Below, in pieces: positions 8,759 through 18,180 of a stretch of DNA of 64,000 nt. The notes beneath the pieces are model-generated. The model did not search any database. It had not been told where the DNA came from and saw only the letters and a program-made list of their open reading frames with translations. Origin of the DNA: an uncultured Aquimarina sp. (lineage in GTDB: Bacteria; Bacteroidota; Bacteroidia; Flavobacteriales; Flavobacteriaceae); contig NZ_CANLMP010000001.1 of NCBI RefSeq assembly GCF_947492405.1, positions 1,116,001-1,180,000 on the forward strand, read 5' to 3'. The position numbers and the translations under genes were made by a program. Numbering within the stretch: the stretch's first letter is position 1; every line of letters begins with the position of its first letter.

Positions 8759-9316
8759 TTAGTTCTGTATTTCTTTTTTTAATTTACTTTTATAAGTAGC
8801 CTGCAATTTACTTAGTTTTGGATTAATCACAAACTGACAGTACCCCTGATTACTATTTTGATTATAATAGTTCTGGTGGTAATCTTCTGCATTATAAAAA
8901 GCTCCTAACGCTGCTACTTCTGTAACAATAGGGTCATTAAAGATGCCTTGCGAATTAAGGTTCGTAATCATTGTTTGTGATAACCGTTTTTGATCTTCAT
9001 CTACATAAAATATAGCACTTCTGTATTGAGTACCACGATCTGCCCCTTGTTTATTAAGAGTTGTAGGATCGTGAGTTGCAAAAAAGATTTCCAGTAATTC
9101 ATTATAACTAATAATGTCGGCATCGTATTCAATTTTTATCGCCTCCGCGTGGCCTGTTCTTCCCGTTGTAATTTCTCGATATGCCGGATTCTTAATAGTT
9201 CCTCCTGTATACCCAGAAATTACTTTATATACTCCTTCTAATCGTTGAAACACAGCTTCGGTACACCAAAAGCATCCACCAGCAAAGACAGCAGTCTTTA
9301 GGTTATTTTTTCCCAT
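8759..9316 (-). CDS. msrA: Peptide methionine-S-sulfoxide reductase
   Basis: MsrA repairs oxidised methionine (S-sulfoxide form) in proteins, using thioredoxin to recycle its disulfide. The 185-residue protein carries the catalytic motif GGCFWCTEA with nucleophile C15. It also has the substrate segment SGYTGG, the metal-free family block TGHAEAIKI and the YHQNYY segment. A further cysteine in GYCQFVI near residue 160 may act in recycling. It has no signal peptide and so acts in the cytoplasm. It leads a two-gene unit with folE on the minus strand. Confidence 0.95.
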   Translation of the reverse strand: MGKNNLKTAVFAGGCFWCTEAVFQRLEGVYKVISGYTGGTIKNPAYREITTGRTGHAEAIKIEYDADIISYNELLEIFFATHDPTTLNKQGADRGTQYRSAIFYVDEDQKRLSQTMITNLNSQGIFNDPIVTEVAALGAFYNAEDYHQNYYNQNSNQGYCQFVINPKLSKLQATYKSKLKKEIQN

Positions 9317-9418
9317 AATATTGTTAAATAGTAAATATTGTTTAACTAATTTACATATATACTAAACAGCACTAATGCTTTTTAACTTTTCATTAGTAAG
9401 TCATTTAGTTGTAAATCC

Positions 9419-9426
9419 TAGTTTTG
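9419..9426 (+). promoter_or_regulatory. Promoter -7 element TAGTTTTG
   Basis: Perfect TAnnTTTG match 37 bp before the ATG of the DUF5916 gene. The -33 box is weak. Confidence 0.55.
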
Positions 9427-9463
9427 CAAGTAAGTCGAAAAAGTAAGGATTTTTTTACAAAAC

Positions 9464-11896
9464 ATGAATAGAAAATTACGCCCTATCTTAAGTGTGCTAC
9501 TCATTCTGTATGCAACCTTTTTATTTAGTCAAGAAAAAAAACAAATTACGGCGCACAGAATAACAACAGCTCCTAAAATAGATGGTATTCTAGATGATCA
9601 AATTTGGAATGACATCCCTGCTTCCGGTAATTTCAGGATGTGGCAACCTGGAAATGAAGGAACTATTCCAGAAAACCTGCGTACAGAAGTCAAAATGGCC
9701 TACGATAATAAAGCAGTATATTTTGCCGCATATTTATATGATAACCAACCTGATAAAATTTTAAAGCAATTTAGTCAACGAGATGATGTTTTTGCTCAAG
9801 CTGACTTTTTTAATATTTCGATAAACACTTATAATGACGGGATTAATGAAACTCGTTTTTTTATTACAAGTGCAGGAACAATTGGAGATGCTAGAGCAGA
9901 TCAGTTTAATGAAGATTTTAGCTATAATGTAGTTTTTAATGCTAAAATTTCTTATGATGAAAAAGGTTGGTATGCTGAATTCAAAATCCCTTATAATGCT
10001 TTACGTTTTCCAGAAGTGGCTGTACAAGATTGGAGTATTAATTTTTATAGACGCTTACAAAATAGGAATGAAACACATTCTTGGAATTTTATAGATAATA
10101 AAGTAGGGCAACGAACACAATATAATGGATTAGTAAAAGGTATAGAAAATATAAACCCTCCGGTGAGACTTACCTTTTTTCCTTTTGTACAAGGATTAGG
10201 TACTACCTTCGATGGAGAAACTGAAACTGATTTTAGTGCAGGATTAGATGTTAAATATGGATTAAGTGATAGTTTTACATTAGATGCAACGTTAATACCA
10301 GATTTTGGACAAGCAGCTTTTGATGAAGTTAGACTTAATCTGGGACCTTTCGAACAAACTTTTGGAGAAAACAGGCAATTTTTCACAGAAGGAACAGAGC
10401 TATTTAATAAAGGACGGATCTTCTTTTCCCGACGTGTAGGTAATGGACCTTCTGGTTTTGTTTCTGAAGATGAACTTATGGAAAATGAAGTAGCCGAAGA
10501 CAACCCTTCTAAGGTGAACCTACTAAATGCTCTTAAAATTTCGGGAAGAACTAAAGGAAATCTTGGTATTGGTTTTTTTAATGCTATTACAGAAAAAACA
10601 GAGGTACGTATAACAGATACTATTACCGGAGAACAAAGAAGTAAAGTAGTAGAACCTCTGGCTAACTACAATATATTTGTTCTAGATCAGCAGTTTAATA
10701 ACAACTCATCTATTTCATTAATAAACACTAATGTAACCCGTAATGGCAGTGATTTTAGAGATGCTAATGTAACTGGTTTGGTATGGAATCTAGCGAACAA
10801 AGCAAATTCATATAGACTAACTGGTCGATCAATAGTAAGTCAGGTAAATCTGCCAGGAGATAATATTGGAGGTTTTAGATCAGAGTTGGATTTTGATCGT
10901 ATTAAAGGTAAATGGAGATATGGGTTTGGACATGATCTGGCCAATACTACTTTTGACATTAATGATTTAGGAGTGAATTTTAGAAATAACTTCAATAGCT
11001 TTAGAGTTAGTACATCTTATCAGATTTTTGAACCTACAAGATTATTCAATAATTACAGAATCAATCTCTTTGCCAGACATCGAAGATTATATGATCCCAG
11101 TGTACAAACTTCTAATTCTGTTGGGGTAGATTGGTTTTTCGTAACCAGAGAACGCTTTGGTTTTGGAGGGTTTACAATTTATGATTCTGATACGGATGAT
11201 TATTTTGAACCTAGAGTAGATGGCAGATTTGTAACATACAGCGAGAATCTTGGTGTTAACTTATGGGTATCTTCTGATTATCGAAAAAAGTTTGCTTATG
11301 ATATACGTGTATTCCATCGTAATTGGTTTGAAGATGATCAGCAAACCTATAGTATGAACCTTTCTCCGAGATATAGATTTTCTGATAAATTCTTAGTTAT
11401 TTGGGCAACCGATTACTCTATAAGAAAACGGAATTTCGGATATATTGACAATGACGATACGGATGTATTCTTGGGCCAACGAGATATTACTACCATAGAA
11501 AATTCATTAAGTGCTAGTTACAACTTTGACCCATATAAGGCGATTAATCTACGTTTTAGAAATTTCTGGAGCACCGCAGATTACTCAGAAAATGTATTTT
11601 ATACGTTAAACAATGATGGAACCCGTACTCAGACCGATTATGACATTTCTGAAAATGACCCGAATACAAATTTTAATATATGGAATCTTGATCTAAGTTT
11701 TAGCTGGAGATTTGCTCCTGGAAGTGAAGCTACCCTACTCTATCGAAATCAGATTTTTAATCAAGATGAACTTTCCACAATTAACTATTCTGATAGTTTA
11801 GATAATCTTTTTGGTCAGCCTATTCAACATACTTTATCATTAAGAGTGGTATATTTTCTGGACATAAATAATTTAAAAGGTTCTTTTAAGGGATAA
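9464..11896 (+). CDS. CBM9-like/DUF5916 outer-membrane protein
   Basis: An 810-residue protein with a signal peptide (residues 1-22, ending LFSQ). Residues about 30-230 form a carbohydrate-binding family 9-like beta-sandwich: the opening KIDGILDDQIWNDIPAS, then VYFAAYLYDN and WYAEFKIPYNALRF. The remainder is DUF5916, a beta-rich region with alternating hydrophobic residues and aromatic turn ends, probably an outer-membrane barrel. A phenylalanine near the end and LRVVYFLDINNLKGSF fit barrel termination. Such proteins are abundant in Flavobacteriia, and their role (glycan uptake or envelope maintenance) is not settled. It is followed closely by a LolD-like gene, but a common function is not evident. 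Confidence 0.85.
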   Translation: MNRKLRPILSVLLILYATFLFSQEKKQITAHRITTAPKIDGILDDQIWNDIPASGNFRMWQPGNEGTIPENLRTEVKMAYDNKAVYFAAYLYDNQPDKILKQFSQRDDVFAQADFFNISINTYNDGINETRFFITSAGTIGDARADQFNEDFSYNVVFNAKISYDEKGWYAEFKIPYNALRFPEVAVQDWSINFYRRLQNRNETHSWNFIDNKVGQRTQYNGLVKGIENINPPVRLTFFPFVQGLGTTFDGETETDFSAGLDVKYGLSDSFTLDATLIPDFGQAAFDEVRLNLGPFEQTFGENRQFFTEGTELFNKGRIFFSRRVGNGPSGFVSEDELMENEVAEDNPSKVNLLNALKISGRTKGNLGIGFFNAITEKTEVRITDTITGEQRSKVVEPLANYNIFVLDQQFNNNSSISLINTNVTRNGSDFRDANVTGLVWNLANKANSYRLTGRSIVSQVNLPGDNIGGFRSELDFDRIKGKWRYGFGHDLANTTFDINDLGVNFRNNFNSFRVSTSYQIFEPTRLFNNYRINLFARHRRLYDPSVQTSNSVGVDWFFVTRERFGFGGFTIYDSDTDDYFEPRVDGRFVTYSENLGVNLWVSSDYRKKFAYDIRVFHRNWFEDDQQTYSMNLSPRYRFSDKFLVIWATDYSIRKRNFGYIDNDDTDVFLGQRDITTIENSLSASYNFDPYKAINLRFRNFWSTADYSENVFYTLNNDGTRTQTDYDISENDPNTNFNIWNLDLSFSWRFAPGSEATLLYRNQIFNQDELSTINYSDSLDNLFGQPIQHTLSLRVVYFLDINNLKGSFKG

Positions 11897-11949
11897 TCTT
11901 GCCGAATTTTAGGATATTAGTTATTTTCACTGCTTCAAGAAACATATAG

Positions 11950-12618
11950 ATGATAAAAGCTAAGAATATTCACAAAAATTACGGGGACTTACATGTATTA
12001 AAAGGTGTGGATCTGCATATTAAAGAAGGTGAAATTGTTTCTATCGTAGGGGCTTCCGGAGCAGGTAAAACAACCTTGTTACAGATTCTAGGAACATTGG
12101 ATAGAGCATCAGAGTTAAAAGGAAGCGATTTATCGATCAATAATAATATTATTAATTTCTTATCCGAAAAGCAGTTATCCAAATTCCGAAATGAACAATT
12201 AGGGTTTATTTTTCAGTTTCACCAGTTGTTACCCGAATTTACAGCTTTAGAAAATGTATGTATTCCTGCATTTATCAAAAAGGTTCCTAAAGCCGAAGCA
12301 GAAAAAAGAGCGAAGGAATTACTGGATTTTTTAGGTTTGGGACATCGATATGATCATAAACCCGCAGAACTTTCTGGTGGTGAACAACAAAGAGTTGCTG
12401 TAGCAAGATCATTAATTAACAATCCAAAGGTGATTTTTGCGGATGAACCTTCGGGAAATCTGGACAGTGAATCAGCAGAGAATCTCCATCAATTATTCTT
12501 TAAACTCAGGGATGAATATGGTCAAACTTTTGTTATTGTCACCCATAATGAAGAATTGGCGAATATGGCAGATCGGAAATTGGTTATGGTAGATGGTAAA
12601 ATTGTCGATAAAACGTAA
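11950..12618 (+). CDS. ABC transporter ATP-binding protein, LolD/MacB type
   Basis: A 222-residue ATPase with Walker A GASGAGKT (34-41), Q-loop QFHQLLPEF, signature LSGGEQQ (141-147), Walker B VIFADEP (161-167) and a switch histidine in VTHNEELA. The EFTALENV and [14 protein letters not shown] segments are typical of the LolD/MacB/FtsE group, which powers lipoprotein release or mechanotransmission rather than import. No permease lies nearby, so the partner membrane protein must be encoded elsewhere. It is 53 bp after the DUF5916 gene and 45 bp before the TIGR02757 gene, possibly one transcription unit. LolD is the likeliest identity but is not proven. Confidence 0.85.
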   Translation: MIKAKNIHKNYGDLHVLKGVDLHIKEGEIVSIVGASGAGKTTLLQILGTLDRASELKGSDLSINNNIINFLSEKQLSKFRNEQLGFIFQFHQLLPEFTALENVCIPAFIKKVPKAEAEKRAKELLDFLGLGHRYDHKPAELSGGEQQRVAVARSLINNPKVIFADEPSGNLDSESAENLHQLFFKLRDEYGQTFVIVTHNEELANMADRKLVMVDGKIVDKT

Positions 12619-12663
12619 TTACTCTTTTAAATTTCTGAAATTTTCAACACTGCATAAAACTTC

Positions 12664-13437
12664 GTGAAGAAACTAAGCAAATCCGAACTTAAAGAATTTC
12701 TTGATGAGAAAGCTGCTTTTTATGAACAGCCAAAATTCATAGAAACAGATCCTGTTCAGATCCCACATCTTTTTACTCAAAAACAAGATATCGAAATAGC
12801 AGGCTTCCTGACAGCTACAATTTCTTGGGGGAATCGTAAAAGCATTCTTACCAATGCCCATAAACTGATGCTTCTAATGGGTAATTCTCCTTATGATTTT
12901 ATAATGAATCATAAGAAAAGTGATCTTGATAATTTAGAAGGTTTTGTTCATAGAACTTTTAATCATATTGATCTAACATATTTTATCAAAGGTTTACAAA
13001 ATCTTTATATAAAATTCGGAGATATGGAAGGGTTTTATAATCAGTATGCGAACGACGCATATCTACAAACTGCTATTCACCATTTTAAAAAAGAGTTTTT
13101 TAGCTTACCACATCAAGCCAGAACTGAAAAGCACGTAAGTGATCCACATAAAAATTCGGCCGCTAAACGAATTAACATGTTTTTCAGATGGATGATAAGA
13201 GATTCTGGCGCTGGTGTAGACTTAGGAATCTGGAATAGCTTATCTCCTTCGCAACTATCTTGCCCGCTAGATGTGCATTCGGGTAATGTTGCCAGAAAAT
13301 TAAATCTACTAAGCAGAAAACAAAATGATGCCAAAGCATTACATCAACTTGATGTTAATCTAAGGTTATTAGATCCGTTAGACCCTGTGAAATATGACTA
13401 TGCTCTATTTGGCTTAGGTGTTTTCGAAAAATTTTAG
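12664..13437 (+). CDS. TIGR02757 family protein
   Basis: A 257-residue soluble protein of the TIGR02757 family, conserved in Bacteroidota and of unknown function. Recognisable segments are IEIAGFLTATISWGNRKSI, HRTFNHIDLTYFIKGL, SAAKRINMFFRWMIR and CPLDVHSGNVARKLNLL. The all-helical pattern and a C-terminal DPVKYDYALFGLG recall helix-hairpin-helix DNA-repair proteins, but no catalytic residues can be assigned, so that link is only an impression. The start is a GTG at 12664. No better ATG exists before the conserved N-terminal region. Confidence 0.85.
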   Translation: MKKLSKSELKEFLDEKAAFYEQPKFIETDPVQIPHLFTQKQDIEIAGFLTATISWGNRKSILTNAHKLMLLMGNSPYDFIMNHKKSDLDNLEGFVHRTFNHIDLTYFIKGLQNLYIKFGDMEGFYNQYANDAYLQTAIHHFKKEFFSLPHQARTEKHVSDPHKNSAAKRINMFFRWMIRDSGAGVDLGIWNSLSPSQLSCPLDVHSGNVARKLNLLSRKQNDAKALHQLDVNLRLLDPLDPVKYDYALFGLGVFEKF

Positions 13438-13547
13438 TTTAGAACTATTCTAAAGAGTAACATGCTGTTTACATTCTAAACATTAGGTTGATGTTTCTTT
13501 AATAAACATAAAACATTTCCATAAAGTTATTCAGCTTACAGTCATAG

Positions 13548-13555
13548 TAAATTTG
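13548..13555 (+). promoter_or_regulatory. Promoter -7 element TAAATTTG
   Basis: Perfect TAnnTTTG match 23 bp before the ATG at 13579. It overlaps the upstream in-frame GTG at 13555 and therefore argues against that GTG as a start. Confidence 0.6.
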
Positions 13556-13578
13556 TGAAAACAAAAATTTACACAATC

Positions 13579-15039
13579 ATGAAAAATTACTTAATACCTT
13601 TTGCGCTATGTTATGGTTTGTTATTTATCTCTTGTAACGATGATGATGACACCTCAACACCGCCTATAGGAGATCTAATTGAATTAGAAAGCAGATCAAC
13701 CTCACCTGTTCTTTTAAAAAAAATGTCTGGTTTTACAGATATTGAAATCTACAATTTACTTTCATCTGAAGATACGTATATTCCTAATTTCACTTATGGT
13801 TCTATGGCTGATGGTGCAGGTTTACTTCGTAATACAGATGGAACATATACGCTAATAAATAATATAGAAGCAGATTATGCTATAGCAAGAATTACATTGG
13901 ATGAAACTTTTAAACCTATAAAAGGAGAACATATTCTTAATGCAGTAGCTACTGCAGAAACGGCTCAATGTTCTGGTTCTATGATCACTCCAGAGGAACA
14001 CGGTTTTGGTCCTATGTATTTATCAGGAGGAGAATGGGGAGGAAATTCTAAAGGAGTTTTCGCTACCGATCCCTATAGAGATCCTTCTGTTGCTGCTACT
14101 CCAAAAATGTTAACCGCAATGGGGCAATGGTCTACAGAAAATGCCGTAGCAATCGGAAAAGATGCTTACCCTGATAAAACCGTTGTGTTTATTGGTGATG
14201 ACAATAGTAATAATGAAATTCCTTCTGGTCAATTAGGCATGTATGTTGGAAATAGAGGTGATCTAGAAGGAGGAAAATTATATGGTTTAAAAGTAACTTC
14301 TCCTGGAATTACATATGAAATGGATATGGAAGAAGGTACTACATATGATATGGAATTCGTAGAACTTACCGAAAAAGATATTGACCTATTAGACACTGAA
14401 GCTAAATCAAAAGGCGTAATGGGGTTTTCCAGACTAGAAGATATCGATTGGAGAAGAGGATCCGCTGATAACAACAGAGAAGTATATCTTGCAGTAACTG
14501 GAAGAGATAAGCCAGACCTTATCGGAAAAGGAACTCGTTCCGGAAGAATATATAAAGTAGTATTAAACGAAAATGATCCTACAGGAGCTGGTAAAATAAT
14601 TTGTGTCTTAGATGGTGACAAAGAAGGTGGCAAAGCCGAAGCTTTTCACAGTCCAGATAATATTCTAGTAACTGAAAATTATGCGTACATCCAAGAAGAT
14701 CCAAACGGAATTCAAGACTTTAAACCAGCCGCTGCTCACTATGCAAGATTATACCAATATGATCTTAATTCAGGCGCTCTAAAGGCTGTTTTGGAATGTG
14801 ATCAAGTAACTGCAGCAGCTCAAGGTTATGGTCCTGCGGATAGAACTTGGGAAATAACAGGAATGATAGACATCTCTGATATCATTGGTGTAGATGAAAC
14901 TTTTGTTTTAATCACTCAAAATCACGGATGGGAACGAGCCGACGGAACTCCTTTTACAGATCCTAATGCCAATCCAAATGTGGCAGACAGTAGAAAAGAA
15001 GGTAGTATGCTATATATTGTTAAAGGATTAGGAAGATAA
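13579..15039 (+). CDS. PhoX-like (DUF839) secreted phosphatase-family lipoprotein
   Basis: A 486-residue lipoprotein: MKNYLIPFALCYGLLFISC is the signal and the acidic NDDDD after the cysteine is typical of Bacteroidota surface lipoproteins. The body is beta-rich and resembles the PhoX/DUF839 family of Ca/Fe-dependent alkaline phosphatases: FSRLEDIDWRR, REVYLAVTGRDKP, RSGRIYKVVL and HSPDNILVTENYAYIQED. The metal-binding acidic residues around the ED and SPDN segments look intact, but I cannot confirm phosphatase activity. The next gene, a di-haem peroxidase fusion, begins 24 bp later, so the pair is probably an operon. The start is set at 13579 from the promoter position and the signal peptide. 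Confidence 0.75.
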   Translation: MKNYLIPFALCYGLLFISCNDDDDTSTPPIGDLIELESRSTSPVLLKKMSGFTDIEIYNLLSSEDTYIPNFTYGSMADGAGLLRNTDGTYTLINNIEADYAIARITLDETFKPIKGEHILNAVATAETAQCSGSMITPEEHGFGPMYLSGGEWGGNSKGVFATDPYRDPSVAATPKMLTAMGQWSTENAVAIGKDAYPDKTVVFIGDDNSNNEIPSGQLGMYVGNRGDLEGGKLYGLKVTSPGITYEMDMEEGTTYDMEFVELTEKDIDLLDTEAKSKGVMGFSRLEDIDWRRGSADNNREVYLAVTGRDKPDLIGKGTRSGRIYKVVLNENDPTGAGKIICVLDGDKEGGKAEAFHSPDNILVTENYAYIQEDPNGIQDFKPAAAHYARLYQYDLNSGALKAVLECDQVTAAAQGYGPADRTWEITGMIDISDIIGVDETFVLITQNHGWERADGTPFTDPNANPNVADSRKEGSMLYIVKGLGR

Positions 15040-15063
15040 TTTGTACCATCATATAGTAATCAA

Positions 15064-16866
15064 ATGAAATTATTGTCAAATTATATAACTAATAAAGGGG
15101 CTTATCGTATGATAAGCCTCTTCGTTTTATCTATTTTACTCTCTTGTAATAAAGAAATAAAAACAGAAGAAATAGCATTTAATACTACAATGCATAAGCA
15201 ATTTAATAAGGATATTACCTTAGCGATTGCATATACAGATAGTATCAAACATAATCCTACTCAAATCGAATATAATTTTAAGAAAGCAAAAAAATACTTT
15301 AAGAAACTAGAACCTATTCTATCGAGTCTGGATGTCGAAAACTATGGTTTTCTTAATCAACCAAATATTTTAAAAGTAGAAGAAGAAGACTTTACCGATA
15401 TCAAAATTAAATCTCCAAGCGGCTTTCAAGTTCTTGAAGAAGAGATTTTTGTAGATAAAATAGATACAAACGCTGTTGCAAAACATGTTAATCTAATTAC
15501 CGGCCGATTAAAACTAATAAAGAAAAACACAAGTTTTAATCATCTAAAACCATATCATTTTTTATGGCTACTTAGAAAAGCTATAGTAAGAGTAGCACTT
15601 ACAGGAATTACTGGTTTTGACTCTCCTGTATTAGAAAATTCATTAGAAGATTCTCGTATAGTTTACCAAAGTTTATTTACTTATTTATCAATATTCAAAA
15701 ATGAATTTCAAGATGAAAACTTATTCAAAAAATGGCAGACTGAAATCACAACTACTTTAAATAATTTAGAAGGAAATTTTAATAACTTTGACAGGTATCA
15801 TTTCATCAAAAATCATACGCATCGACAGTTAAATCTATGGAATCAAACAGTTACAGATTGGGAGGTGAAATTTCCATTCGAATTGGCTATAAAAAATGAT
15901 GCTATTTCTCTTTTCTCATCAAGCACTTTTAATGTAAATTATTTCGCTGATCAAAGTCAGAAAAAACTTAGTTCAGAAAAAATAACGCTAGGTAAAAGAT
16001 TGTTCTATGACAAAAATCTTTCTTCTAATAAAAAAATAAGCTGTGCAACTTGTCATCAACCTGATAAAGCATTTACAGATGGGCTTAAAATTTCTAAAGG
16101 AGTCACTCGTAATAGTCCAACACTAGTTTACGCTGCATTACAACAAGCCTTCTTTTATGATAAAAGAGCTGGCGGACTAGAAGGTCAAATCATAAATGTA
16201 GTGGAGAATCAAAATGAATTCCATACAGATTTAAAAACACTAGAAAAAGCTGTTCTAGAAGATAAAGCATATGTTGAAGAGTTTTCTGAAGTTTACCCTA
16301 ATAGGGAAATCAACAATAATGATATCAGAAATGCTATTGCAAGCTATATCAGAAGTCTTATTCCTTTTAGTTCTAAATTTGATAGAAACATTAACAATCT
16401 TGAAAACACACTTTCTAAGAGTGAAATTAACGGATTTAACCTATTTAATGGGAAAGCCAAATGTGCAACTTGTCATTTTGCTCCATTATTCAATGGTACC
16501 GTTCCTCCAGATTACAAAGAATCTGAAATAGAATTAATTGGTGTTCCATCAACTAATGATACTATTAATGCGACTATAAGTAAAGACCTAGGAAGATATA
16601 TGGTGTACAAGACACCAGAACGAAAACACTTTTTTAAAACACCTACAGTTAGAAACGCAGAGATAACAGCCCCTTACATGCATAACGGTGTATATAATAC
16701 ATTAGAAGAAGTAATGGATTTTTATAATCGTGGTGGCGGAGCCGGAATAGGAATAAATCAGCCATATCAAACCTTACCTCCGGATCCTTTAAATTTAACA
16801 AAACAGGAGATTGATGATATTATTGCATTTATAAAAAGTTTAAACGAAAACATGGGTGAATATTAG
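15064..16866 (+). CDS. Di-haem cytochrome c peroxidase with imelysin-like N-terminal domain (lipoprotein)
   Basis: A 600-residue periplasmic protein. A lipoprotein signal ends at C28 (SLFVLSILLSC). A start at M16 (15109) is possible. Residues about 40-275 are helical and contain SGFQVLEEEIF and LLRKAIVRVALTGITGFDSP, resembling the imelysin/EfeO-type fold linked to iron uptake. Residues about 300-600 form a MauG/CcpA-type di-haem peroxidase with haem motifs CATCH at 327-331 and 467-471, and the family signatures RNSPTLVYA, DKRAGGLEGQ and TPTVRNAEITAPYMHNG. It would use electrons from small c-type cytochromes to reduce peroxide or oxidise a protein substrate. It is co-transcribed with the PhoX-like gene upstream. 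Confidence 0.85.
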   Translation: MKLLSNYITNKGAYRMISLFVLSILLSCNKEIKTEEIAFNTTMHKQFNKDITLAIAYTDSIKHNPTQIEYNFKKAKKYFKKLEPILSSLDVENYGFLNQPNILKVEEEDFTDIKIKSPSGFQVLEEEIFVDKIDTNAVAKHVNLITGRLKLIKKNTSFNHLKPYHFLWLLRKAIVRVALTGITGFDSPVLENSLEDSRIVYQSLFTYLSIFKNEFQDENLFKKWQTEITTTLNNLEGNFNNFDRYHFIKNHTHRQLNLWNQTVTDWEVKFPFELAIKNDAISLFSSSTFNVNYFADQSQKKLSSEKITLGKRLFYDKNLSSNKKISCATCHQPDKAFTDGLKISKGVTRNSPTLVYAALQQAFFYDKRAGGLEGQIINVVENQNEFHTDLKTLEKAVLEDKAYVEEFSEVYPNREINNNDIRNAIASYIRSLIPFSSKFDRNINNLENTLSKSEINGFNLFNGKAKCATCHFAPLFNGTVPPDYKESEIELIGVPSTNDTINATISKDLGRYMVYKTPERKHFFKTPTVRNAEITAPYMHNGVYNTLEEVMDFYNRGGGAGIGINQPYQTLPPDPLNLTKQEIDDIIAFIKSLNENMGEY

Positions 16867-16972
16867 ATATTTGTGAGTTTTTAGAATAATCTAAGTAGGG
16901 AATTCTTAATTTCTGATTTTTTTTTGTTAATTTTATTAAGAATTGTTTCAAATAAGACAATTCTTGACGAAG

Positions 16973-18172
16973 ATGATCGTACCAGCACTCCCCATAAATG
17001 AAGATTTTAGAATTGAAGCTTTAAAATCATTGAATATTCTTGATACTGAATCCGAAAACAAGTTTGATGAGATTACAGCGTTGGCTGCGTACTTATGTGA
17101 TACAAAAATTGCTTTAATATCATTAGTCGATAGTGATAGAGAATGGTTTAAGTCCGCATATGGTTTTTCTACGAATGAAATACCAAGAAAGGAATCTTTC
17201 TGTGCACACGCAATTCTAGAGCCAAAAACTCCATTAATAGTTAAGGATGCAAGAACAGATGAGCGTTTTCGTGATAACCCGCTTACATTAAATGGTACAG
17301 TAATCTTTTATGCCAGCGTAGCGCTTATTGACAAAAATGGTTTTGCTTTAGGAACTTTATGCGTGATTGATAGTCAACCTAAAGAACTAAGTGACAAACA
17401 GCTAGAAGCATTAAAATCACTTGCTCATCAGGTTATCATTTTATTTGAACTCAATAAAAAAAATAATGATTTAAAGAAAGTAGAAGATAAGCTGAGAAAA
17501 CGAAACGAATCTTTAAAAGAATTTGCCAGAGTAATTTCTCATGATTTAAAAATGCCACTAGCTAATGTTATTACTACTTCGGATTTATTAAAACTAAAAT
17601 TAGCAAATAATCTGGATAAGGAGACTTCAGAATATTTTGAATACATAAAACAATCCTCATTTTCAATGAGTGACTATATCAATGATGTCCTAGATCATTA
17701 TGAAAGTGATAGCTTAGCTCAAAATAAACCCGAACTATTTAAACTTAACTACCTTCTTAGAGAAATTGCAGAGCTACTAAGCATAAAACCAGATTGCACA
17801 ATCAATTTCCCAGAATCAAACCCTGCATTAAACTGTAATAAATCTGCATTAAAACAGATTTTTTTTAATCTGATAGGTAATAGTATCAAGTATAATGATA
17901 AAGAACATATTATAATAGATATAGAACACACAGAGGACAACGTCTTTTATTTCTTTAAAATAACTGATAATGGTATGGGTATCCCAGCGGATCAGATAGA
18001 TTCTATTTTCGAATTATTTACAACCGCCAATGGAATTGATAGAAGTGGTAATAAAGGAAATGGGATAGGGTTGTCTACGGTAAAAAAATTAGTAGAGACA
18101 CTTGGAGGGTGTATCAAGGTTAAATCTGATCTTGGAATACAAACCACATTTGATTTCTCAATTAAAAAATAA
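16973..18172 (+). CDS. GAF-domain sensor histidine kinase
   Basis: A 399-residue cytoplasmic kinase without membrane segments. Residues about 25-160 are a GAF domain with the pattern FDEITALAAYLCDTKIALISLVD and FCAHAI, typical of soluble GAF kinases. A coiled coil covers about 160-182. The phosphorylation site is H190 in ISHDLKMPLANV, followed by the N-box NLIGNSIKYN, the G1-box DNGMGIP and the G2-box GNGIGLSTVKKLVE. No response regulator is adjacent, so the partner is unknown. The start is the ATG at 16973. An in-frame TTG at 16943 is unlikely because it lies inside a 10-bp inverted repeat. The gene converges with the FAD dehydrogenase gene 8 bp away. Confidence 0.9.
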   Translation: MIVPALPINEDFRIEALKSLNILDTESENKFDEITALAAYLCDTKIALISLVDSDREWFKSAYGFSTNEIPRKESFCAHAILEPKTPLIVKDARTDERFRDNPLTLNGTVIFYASVALIDKNGFALGTLCVIDSQPKELSDKQLEALKSLAHQVIILFELNKKNNDLKKVEDKLRKRNESLKEFARVISHDLKMPLANVITTSDLLKLKLANNLDKETSEYFEYIKQSSFSMSDYINDVLDHYESDSLAQNKPELFKLNYLLREIAELLSIKPDCTINFPESNPALNCNKSALKQIFFNLIGNSIKYNDKEHIIIDIEHTEDNVFYFFKITDNGMGIPADQIDSIFELFTTANGIDRSGNKGNGIGLSTVKKLVETLGGCIKVKSDLGIQTTFDFSIKK

Positions 18173-18180
18173 ATGAAGAT

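Noticed and set aside
10045..10503. 152-codon open frame antisense to the DUF5916 gene
   Set aside because: Low-complexity Ser/Lys translation, no start signals, fully inside a well-supported gene.
13555..13578. GTG start for the PhoX-like gene
   Set aside because: The GTG overlaps the TAAATTTG promoter element, and the ATG at 13579 begins a clean lipoprotein signal.
16943..16972. TTG start for the GAF histidine kinase
   Set aside because: It lies in the right arm of an inverted repeat (16901-16910/16935-16944), and the ATG at 16973 starts the family-like N-terminus.
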